Shown here in pieces: positions 5,756 through 10,257 of a stretch of 10,257 nucleotides of DNA. The notes beneath the pieces were generated by a model that worked only from the letters and a program-made list of their open reading frames with translations, had not been told where the DNA came from and did not search any database. Each line of letters begins with the position of its first letter. Within the stretch, counting starts at the first letter, position 1. Source of the DNA: Dehalococcoidia bacterium (GTDB lineage: Bacteria > Chloroflexota > Dehalococcoidia > GIF9 > AB-539-J10); NCBI GenBank assembly GCA_029859145.1, contig JAOUDT010000029.1, positions 1-10,257 of the forward strand, written 5' to 3'. The position numbers and the translations under genes were made by a program.

Positions 5756-7201
5756 ATGGGTCGATCGAGAGCCAGTTACTATTCAGCTCTTAAGCAGATA
5801 AACAAGGTCGCCAATTCTGCTCTTGGCCTAAGAAGAGTCTGCAATTCCATAGCCAAAAGCGCCGCCACGGCAGTGCAGGCAAATGGCTGCCGCATCTTGT
5901 CCCTCAATGCTCAAAAGGAATATTTGATTACTGTAGGCGCCTATGGTTTGAGCGACATCTATCTGAAAAAAGGCCCTCTTGATGTCCGTAGGAGCCTCCC
6001 GGATATCCTTGATGGCAAAGTAGTCTTTATTGCCGATGCTGCTAAAGATGAACGAGTCCAATATCCCGAAATAGCACTAGCACAAGGAATTTCTTCTATT
6101 CTCGGGATTCCCGTACTTCAGAAAGGAGAAGCCATTGGAGAGATTCGAATTTACACCCGCGAGCCTCACCGCTTCTCCGAAGCTGACAGAAGTTTCCTCC
6201 TCAGTGTTGCCGATATTTGCGCCGTCATATTTGAGAGAACAGAGCTTCATAAATTGCTGGAACAAGACTATAGGGCAAGCGATAAACGAAGAAAATCGTC
6301 TCGAGTATCTTCATTAGCCGCTACGACGTTGAGGCCAACCAGTTTCGCTCATCCCAGCGAGGAGGATTTTGCCAAACTTCTGGATTTCTACTGTATTGAA
6401 TGGCTTTATGAGCCTCGTTCCTTTCCTCTCAGGTGGGAAGGCAACAAGATAGCCGAGATGTTCACTCCCGATTTCTATTTACCAGAGTTGGACCTTTATG
6501 TTGAACTAACCACACTAAAACAAAGTCTGCTGACGGAGAAGAACCGCAAGCTGCGCCAGCTTAGAGCGCTTTATCCTGAAGTCAATATCAGGCTTCTAAA
6601 CAAAAATGATTTCCTTAAGCTGCTAGCCAAATATGGTTACGGCCCTCTCGGCGAGGCCAAAGTAGAGGGAGTCGACCGAGTTTTGTATAGCCACGCCAGA
6701 ATTCAACGAAGGATAAGAACCTTGGCCAGACATATTTCGCGTGATTATGCCGGACACCAACTGGTGCTAGTAGGCATCCTGAAAGGCGTTATCTGCTTCA
6801 TGGCTGACCTTATGCAGCACATTTCCGTTCCGGTTACCCTGGACTTTATGGCTATCTCATACTACGGTGGTGACGGCCAGGTGGTCAAGATAACCAGAGA
6901 CCTGGATAGCAGCATAACAGGGCAACATGTACTGATGGTTGAAGACATCGTAGATACTGGCATGACCCTCAATTACATTCTCAATCATCTTTCTGCCCAC
7001 AATCCTGCCAGTCTTCGCGTTTGTACCTTGCTTGATAAAAGAGCTCGCCGACTGGTAAATCTTCCTCTCGATTACGTAGGTTTTGAAGTTCCCGATGAGT
7101 TCGTAGTCGGCTATGGCTTAGACTACAAGGGAGAATACCGAAATCTGCCCTTTATTGGCATCCTACATCCCGAGCTAGTCAAAGACGCGAAACCTCGCTG
7201 A
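5756..7201 (+). CDS. Three-domain fusion: GAF / PD-(D/E)XK-like / hypoxanthine-guanine phosphoribosyltransferase
   Basis: The 481-residue protein has three parts. Residues about 12-162 look like a GAF sensor domain (ILDGKVVFIADAAKDERVQY, then ISSILGIPVLQKGEAIGEIR, SEADRSFLLSVADICAVIFE). After a basic linker, residues 199-293 resemble a PD-(D/E)XK nuclease fold: HPSEEDFAKLL (199-209), Pro238-Asp239 in FTPDFYLPELDLY, and Glu250 in ELTTLK. The usual E-x-K is E-L-T, so cleavage activity is doubtful. Residues about 306-481 are a complete purine phosphoribosyltransferase: Lys343-Gly344 in GILKG, the PRPP loop EDIVDTGMT at 396-404 with catalytic Asp400, Lys428 in LLDKR, and the purine-binding hood DYVGFEVPDEFVVGYGLDYK. 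It should convert hypoxanthine or guanine plus PRPP to IMP or GMP. A standard enzyme is only about 180 residues. GAGGGGAG lies seven bases before the ATG; the 36-base gap after nrdJ suggests one operon. The roles of the first two domains are unknown. Confidence 0.88.
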   Translation: MGRSRASYYSALKQINKVANSALGLRRVCNSIAKSAATAVQANGCRILSLNAQKEYLITVGAYGLSDIYLKKGPLDVRRSLPDILDGKVVFIADAAKDERVQYPEIALAQGISSILGIPVLQKGEAIGEIRIYTREPHRFSEADRSFLLSVADICAVIFERTELHKLLEQDYRASDKRRKSSRVSSLAATTLRPTSFAHPSEEDFAKLLDFYCIEWLYEPRSFPLRWEGNKIAEMFTPDFYLPELDLYVELTTLKQSLLTEKNRKLRQLRALYPEVNIRLLNKNDFLKLLAKYGYGPLGEAKVEGVDRVLYSHARIQRRIRTLARHISRDYAGHQLVLVGILKGVICFMADLMQHISVPVTLDFMAISYYGGDGQVVKITRDLDSSITGQHVLMVEDIVDTGMTLNYILNHLSAHNPASLRVCTLLDKRARRLVNLPLDYVGFEVPDEFVVGYGLDYKGEYRNLPFIGILHPELVKDAKPR

Positions 7202-7313
7202 GTCCCCGAGTTGGGTCCCTCTTTCCACCGCAATGCCTAGTAACCAGTATAATGAAAAATTGGAACAAAAAAATGCCCCAAGTAACCTCACCGTCTTGGC
7301 TCACCACCCCCGG

Positions 7314-7378
7314 CCTTTCTGCTTCCACTTACCTTGCGCCGAGACTCTGCCTCCCGGCACCTTTCAGCTTCCACTTAC
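7314..7378. repeat. 19-bp near-perfect direct repeat, 46-bp spacing
   Basis: CCTTTCTGCTTCCACTTAC (7314-7332) and CCTTTCAGCTTCCACTTAC (7360-7378) differ at one base and start 46 bp apart. Each follows a CCGGC-like sequence, with a two-base length difference. Only two copies are seen, so this is not a CRISPR array; it may be a small duplication. Confidence 0.6.
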
Positions 7379-7450
7379 TCGGCGGTCGGTTCCACACTCG
7401 CCAAGTCCTTGTTCGATTACTTGGAGCCTTGTAATGTTAACACACTTCTA

Positions 7451-7467
7451 GGTCCTTGTCAAGGACC
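7451..7467. terminator. 17-bp perfect dyad; possible bidirectional transcript end
   Basis: GGTCCTTG-T-CAAGGACC is an 8-bp perfect inverted repeat around one central base, lying between convergent genes. A hairpin would have to open its innermost pairs, and no T-tract follows on either strand, so it is weak as an intrinsic terminator. It could equally be a protein-binding dyad. Confidence 0.3.
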
Positions 7468-7653
7468 CCAATGTTCCTACCGAGCACTTACACACGCATG
7501 ATTGCCAAACAGAAGCCCTGACCTACCTTTCGACACACCCATGACCTGCAAATTTCATCCCTACATCGGCTACCCAAGAACTATTTTCAGCGTAAAGGCA
7601 TCACAGATTACCGTCCAGTTATCCTGGCAAAGCTAGTCCAGTCTTAGCTTTGT

Positions 7654-8688
7654 TCACTTGGGATGAACACCCCATTTAGCACTGAATCTCTGTTTGACTT
7701 GTGCATTTATCAGGCCCTGAGGCCACTGTCCCTGCAATATTCGGGCTACCTCTTCCCATGGCCACCTGAATAATTCTTCACGCGATTCCTCGGAATAGTA
7801 GGCAAAATGACCCGTAATGAGAACATTGTTGAGCTTGAGCAAGGGATCGTCCTGGGCAGGAGGCTCTGACTCCAGCACATCCAGGCCAGCACCGGCAATT
7901 AATCCCTTTGAGAGGGCAGTATAGAGAGCCCTTTCGTCAACGAGCTCTCCACGGGCTGTGTTGATGAAATAAGCTGTGGGCTTCATCTTCTTGAATTGCG
8001 GAAGCCCCATCATATGCCTGGTTTCTGGGGTGAGAGTAGTATGCATGGAAACGAAGTCCGACTCTTCAAGCAACTGCTCGAGTCCCACTGACTCCACCTT
8101 GAATGCCTTAAACAATTTGTCAGGCACATGGGGGGCGTAGGTGATGATTCTGAAACCGAAAGCTCTGGCTTTTGGGACAAGGGTACGAGCTATGTTACCG
8201 AACCCGATAAGCCCCAAGGTCTGTCCGGACAGCCGATGTAACGGCTTCAAGGCGTTCAAGTAGTCTGCCTGAGTACTCCATTTGCCACTCTTAATGTCAG
8301 GTACTAGTTGATAGAACTTTCTGGCACAAGCCAGAATAAGTGCCATAGCGTGGTCTGAGACTTCCTCCAAGCAGTAATAGGGATTATTGGCGACGCAGAT
8401 ACCTTTTTCTGTGGCGGCGGCTATATCTACATTGTCGTAACCTATCCCTGTAAGGGCAATCAGTCGGCATTTGTTCAGATTCTCAATTACTCTGGCACTA
8501 AAGACATAGCCGGGCGTTATCCTTATTCCCAGCGCTATGATACCATCAGCTTCAGAACAGGCAGACATAAGTTCTTCCTCGGTAGTACAAAAAGTCTTGT
8601 CCACTTGTGCACCTAACCGAATCAGTAACTCATCATAGGTGGGGACCAAGCCAGGTACATAGAAGGTAACAACAACTCTGAAGCTCAA
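7654..8688 (-). CDS. D-isomer-specific 2-hydroxyacid dehydrogenase (CtBP/phosphoglycerate dehydrogenase-like)
   Basis: This 344-residue cytoplasmic enzyme interconverts a 2-oxoacid and a D-2-hydroxyacid with a nicotinamide cofactor. The catalytic set is Arg246 (NTARGELVDE), Glu275 (DVLESEP) and His294 (ITGHFAYYSEES). The cofactor motif GFGNIA is at 162-167 and ALTGIGYDNVDI at 78-89 is the family substrate-loop segment. The SEES after the histidine resembles the CtBP-like branch; no ACT regulatory domain is present, so serine synthesis is not a safe assignment. The position normally held by the cofactor-selecting Asp (Y-D-P) is Ala185 (Y-A-P). I chose TTG 8688-8686: AAGGAGG lies eight bases upstream, the fold begins directly after it, and an extended -10 element at 8754-8746 lies inside the longer frame that could start at ATG 8883. 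The exact substrate is unknown. Confidence 0.88.
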   Translation of the reverse strand: MSFRVVVTFYVPGLVPTYDELLIRLGAQVDKTFCTTEEELMSACSEADGIIALGIRITPGYVFSARVIENLNKCRLIALTGIGYDNVDIAAATEKGICVANNPYYCLEEVSDHAMALILACARKFYQLVPDIKSGKWSTQADYLNALKPLHRLSGQTLGLIGFGNIARTLVPKARAFGFRIITYAPHVPDKLFKAFKVESVGLEQLLEESDFVSMHTTLTPETRHMMGLPQFKKMKPTAYFINTARGELVDERALYTALSKGLIAGAGLDVLESEPPAQDDPLLKLNNVLITGHFAYYSEESREELFRWPWEEVARILQGQWPQGLINAQVKQRFSAKWGVHPK

Positions 8689-8745
8689 GTTCCTGCCCTC
8701 CTTTTTATTCTTGCCAGAGCGACATCCGTGACCCTGGACTCTGTG

Positions 8746-8754
8746 ATTATAGCA
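8746..8754 (-). promoter_or_regulatory. Extended -10 promoter of the 2-hydroxyacid dehydrogenase
   Basis: The minus strand reads TGCTATAAT, a perfect extended -10 (TGnTATAAT). The -35 region is poor, which is acceptable for extended -10 promoters. Transcription would start near 8739, about 50 bases before the TTG start, which supports that start over the upstream ATG at 8883. Confidence 0.55.
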
Positions 8755-8887
8755 TTGAGACACGGGCATCCTGCGTGTGAGTCCCTTGGGCTCTTTCCAC
8801 ATGTCCGTTAAACCTGAGTGAGGGCAACGAGAGAAAAAGATGGTTGATGCGGACCCCGGATGTATGTCCTGACCGTCGGCCACTCGC

Positions 8888-8917
8888 TTGTACTAAGGCG
8901 TACTATAATATACTATA
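8888..8917 (+). promoter_or_regulatory. Candidate promoter of the TIGR04076-like gene with 10-bp-phased TACTA repeats
   Basis: TTGTAC at 8888-8893 and TACTAT at 8911-8916 are 17 bases apart. Overlapping alternatives include TATAAT at 8904-8909, without a good -35. The patch contains three direct TACTA repeats beginning at 8891, 8901 and 8911, exactly one helical turn apart. The very AT-rich patch stands out from its surroundings, but the precise promoter hexamers are uncertain. Confidence 0.4.
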
Positions 8918-8994
8918 TGGAGAACTCGAGTCGACCTGGCCGGAAACTAAGACAAAAGGCGTCAATCCAATCAGTAGCGAAATAGGAGGTTGAG

Positions 8995-9252
8995 ATGTCG
9001 GATGTGATAGTTAGGGTAATATCCCAGAAGGGGACTTGCGAAGCTCAGCACAAGATTGGCGATGAGTTTGTGATCGGAGAGCAAATTCCGCCCAACCTTT
9101 GTTCATGGGCTTTTCACTACCTTTTCCCTTTCGTTCAGGTCCTGCGATATGGCGGTTCGTTCCCCTGGGAGAAAGACGGAAGCAAGACCACTGTTGCCTG
9201 TCCTGACCCGGAAAACCCGGTGGTCTTTGAACTGAGGCGCACCTCACCCTAG
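8995..9252 (+). CDS. TIGR04076-like small protein of unknown function
   Basis: This 85-residue soluble protein matches the TIGR04076 pattern as I know it: a short strand, G-T-C (Cys15), HKIGDEF (19-25), P-x-x-L-C-S-W-A-F-H with Cys36, LFPFVQVLRYGGSFPW (43-58), and CPDPENPVVFELRR with Cys69. The three conserved cysteines and invariant aromatics suggest a metal or redox role, but to my knowledge none is established. AGGAGGT at 8984-8990 lies four bases before the ATG, giving a strong translation signal. It is divergent from the hydroxyacid dehydrogenase and has no partner on its own strand, so it is probably monocistronic. After its stop there is only a weak 5-bp inverted repeat, CGCCC (9253-9257) / GGGCG (9272-9276). 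Confidence 0.85.
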   Translation: MSDVIVRVISQKGTCEAQHKIGDEFVIGEQIPPNLCSWAFHYLFPFVQVLRYGGSFPWEKDGSKTTVACPDPENPVVFELRRTSP

Positions 9253-9368
9253 CGCCCTTAATCGCAGAGCTGGGCGACTAAGACCCACCCAGACAAACAG
9301 GCCGTAGCTAACGGTTTCACTAGGCTGATGCAAATCGAGGTGCCAGTATCGCGAAACGCAGCTTCGGA

Positions 9369-9707
9369 TCAATCGCACCGACTCAACTGACTCTTCAGAC
9401 TTCTGGCCTTGTGTTCATACCGATAGGCCGCCGCAGTACATCCAATACCCAAGCAGACAAACACAATTCCAAAAAGCCCAAGCAGACTCGATGAGACAAA
9501 AAGGACACTGCCCCCCACCATCCCCAGCGTTACCAGAACTACTGCCGAAATAATATACATGTTTGCCCTGTCCTTCGCCTCCTCAACTTCCCCCTGAAGT
9601 TCAAAAACTTGTCGTTTTGTATCTTCTTCAACCAAGACTTCTCCGCATTTAGGGCAAAACACCAAATCTTCGTCTATTCTTTTCTTGCAGTGTTGACAAT
9701 ATAGCAT
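9369..9707 (-). CDS. Zinc-ribbon protein with a C-terminal two-helix membrane hairpin
   Basis: The 112-residue protein opens MLYCQHCKKRIDEDLVFCPK, a treble zinc ribbon with Cys4, Cys7, Cys18 and Cys21. A charged, coiled-coil-like stretch follows at about 26-48. Two hydrophobic segments then occupy about 50-90 (IISAVVLVTLGMVGGSVLFV and LLGLFGIVFVCLGIGCTAAA), followed by a short basic tail. The ribbon and both ends probably face the cytoplasm. Such ribbon-plus-membrane proteins are common but rarely characterised, and I cannot name a function. I prefer ATG 9707 over the in-frame TTG at 9722 because the family typically starts right before the first CxxC; the ribbon has only a weak ribosome binding site (GGTAGG) in either case. 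It lies after ilvC on the same strand but has its own promoter element. Confidence 0.75.
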   Translation of the reverse strand: MLYCQHCKKRIDEDLVFCPKCGEVLVEEDTKRQVFELQGEVEEAKDRANMYIISAVVLVTLGMVGGSVLFVSSSLLGLFGIVFVCLGIGCTAAAYRYEHKARSLKSQLSRCD

Positions 9708-9734
9708 CGCCACGCCTACCAATCTGTTTCCAAT

Positions 9735-9740
9735 ATTATA
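9735..9740 (-). promoter_or_regulatory. -10 element upstream of the zinc-ribbon gene
   Basis: The minus strand reads TATAAT exactly, with transcription predicted near 9728 and a leader of about 20 bases to ATG 9707. The -35 (GTGAAA at 17-bp spacing) is weak. The rest of the 9708-9863 gap after the ilvC stop shows no clear terminator. Confidence 0.4.
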
Positions 9741-9863
9741 AGATAACGCCAGCCAAATTTCACTATCTTCTGCTGGTGTGTGTGTACGAAATTACCACCA
9801 TGTCCTGCAAAAATTTCCGGAAGCCTGCAGCAGCGTATCCGGGCAAGTTGTTCCAAATAAAAC

Positions 9864-10257
9864 CTAGCCTTTCAGCCAGGGCATCATACTTCTGAGCTTT
9901 TTGCCCACAATTTCGATGGGATGCTCCGCCTCCATCCTTTTAATAGCATTAAAGCTGGGGCGACCGGCTTGGTTCTCCAGAATCCATTCCGTAGCAAAGC
10001 TGCCATCCTGAATTTCGGCCAGGATTTGTCTCATCTCCTCTCTGACCAAATCATCAATAACTCGCGGGCCTCGCGTATAGTCTCCATACTCTGCCGTATC
10101 ACTTACCGAATAGCGCATATAGCCCAGACCACCTTGATATATGAGGTCGACAATCAGCTTCAGCTCGTGGCAAACCTCGAAATAGGCGATCTCAGGTTGA
10201 TAGCCCGCCTCTATCAACGTCTCGAAGCCAGCTTTTATCAGAGAAGAAACTCCCCCG
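9864..10257 (-). CDS. ilvC: Ketol-acid reductoisomerase, C-terminal part (runs off right edge)
   Basis: About 130 C-terminal residues are visible, from GVSSLIKAGFETLIEAGYQP to the end at MMPWLKG. IlvC isomerises and reduces acetolactate or acetohydroxybutyrate in valine, leucine and isoleucine synthesis, using Mg2+ and NAD(P)H. The visible part is the knotted helical domain: YFEVCHELKLIVDLIYQGGL holds a metal-binding glutamate, and MRYSVSDTAEYGDYTRGPRV contains the conserved serine that contacts substrate. The single C-terminal domain length fits the short class I enzyme. The Rossmann domain and cofactor loop lie outside the window, so NADH or NADPH preference cannot be read. No other branched-chain pathway gene is visible; if an operon exists it would extend upstream on the minus strand, beyond the right edge. 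Confidence 0.96.
   Translation of the reverse strand, partial: GGVSSLIKAGFETLIEAGYQPEIAYFEVCHELKLIVDLIYQGGLGYMRYSVSDTAEYGDYTRGPRVIDDLVREEMRQILAEIQDGSFATEWILENQAGRPSFNAIKRMEAEHPIEIVGKKLRSMMPWLKG

Larger units (their letters stand above)
7202..7653. other. Gene-free gap between convergent genes, with a direct repeat and a dyad
   Basis: I see no supported gene in these 452 bases. Overlapping frames at 7233-7451 and 7252-7434 are rich in Pro, Ser, Thr and His, lack ribosome binding sites and resemble no family. Both flanking genes point into the gap, so it must hold the ends of two transcripts, yet no classic stem plus T-tract is visible. The structure present is a near-identical 19-bp direct repeat and a 17-bp dyad, listed separately, plus a looser pair CCAAGT (7399-7404) / ACTTGG. 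Confidence 0.5.

Noticed and set aside
7314..7378. Possible CRISPR array
   Set aside because: There are only two 19-bp copies, no third unit at the same period and no cas gene nearby.
7233..7451. Two overlapping plus-strand open frames in the convergent gap
   Set aside because: They are rich in Pro, Ser, Thr and His, have no ribosome binding site, and no family resemblance.
8689..8883. 65-residue N-terminal extension of the hydroxyacid dehydrogenase from ATG 8883
   Set aside because: The extension is low in secondary structure, lacks a ribosome binding site, and contains an extended -10 promoter; TTG 8688 has AAGGAGG at good spacing.
22..8947. GGCCGGAAAC at 22-31 and again at 8938-8947
   Set aside because: A single shared 10-mer with no extended similarity is expected by chance and does not suggest attachment sites or a repeat family.
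9011..9247. Minus-strand open frame opposite the TIGR04076-like gene
   Set aside because: It is antisense to a recognisable conserved protein with a strong ribosome binding site.

Overview
The window looks like the chromosome of a free-living bacterium of moderate GC content. The gene set (nrdR directly upstream of a B12-dependent class II ribonucleotide reductase, a GAF/phosphoribosyltransferase fusion, a small TIGR04076-type protein, a class I ketol-acid reductoisomerase) and the frequent non-ATG starts (TTG, GTG) would suit an anaerobic or facultative lineage such as the Dehalococcoidia/Chloroflexota. This is inference from gene style only; no rRNA or other phylogenetic marker is present. 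I see no tRNA, rRNA, CRISPR array, insertion sequence or phage gene.

Layout. (1) Positions 1-184, minus strand: the N-terminus of an MBL-fold hydrolase that runs off the left edge. (2) 185-726: no intact gene, but short coding-like pieces in shifted frames; the last one ends in a TGA overlapping the ATG of the next gene, which suggests a decayed gene. (3) 727-2295, plus strand: an intact aldehyde dehydrogenase that closely resembles the plant ALDH12 (delta-1-pyrroline-5-carboxylate dehydrogenase) family. (4) 2296-2685: a possible truncated minus-strand gene with an excellent ribosome binding site, followed by a well-formed promoter carrying two perfect palindromes. (5) 2686-7201, plus strand: an apparent operon of nrdR, nrdJ and a three-domain GAF / PD-(D/E)XK-like / hypoxanthine-guanine phosphoribosyltransferase protein. 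(6) 7202-7653: a gene-free gap between convergent genes, with a direct repeat and a 17-bp dyad. (7) 7654-8688, minus strand: a D-2-hydroxyacid dehydrogenase starting at TTG. (8) 8995-9252, plus strand: a TIGR04076-like small protein. (9) 9369-9707, minus strand: a zinc-ribbon membrane protein. (10) 9864-10257, minus strand: the C-terminal part of ketol-acid reductoisomerase (ilvC), running off the right edge.

How the genes fit together. The central operon concerns nucleotide supply: NrdR is the dedicated repressor of ribonucleotide reductase genes, NrdJ makes deoxyribonucleotides using adenosylcobalamin without needing oxygen, and the third protein ends in an intact purine-salvage phosphoribosyltransferase fused to a possible sensor domain and a degenerate nuclease-like domain. 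The palindromes over the promoter are candidate NrdR or other repressor sites. The flanking genes are metabolic (aldehyde or proline oxidation, 2-hydroxyacid reduction, branched-chain amino acid synthesis) and appear to be separate transcription units.

The items most worth follow-up are the three-domain phosphoribosyltransferase fusion, the plant-like ALDH12 enzyme in an apparently bacterial context, and the doubly palindromic nrdR promoter. I found no clear new defence or mobile system.
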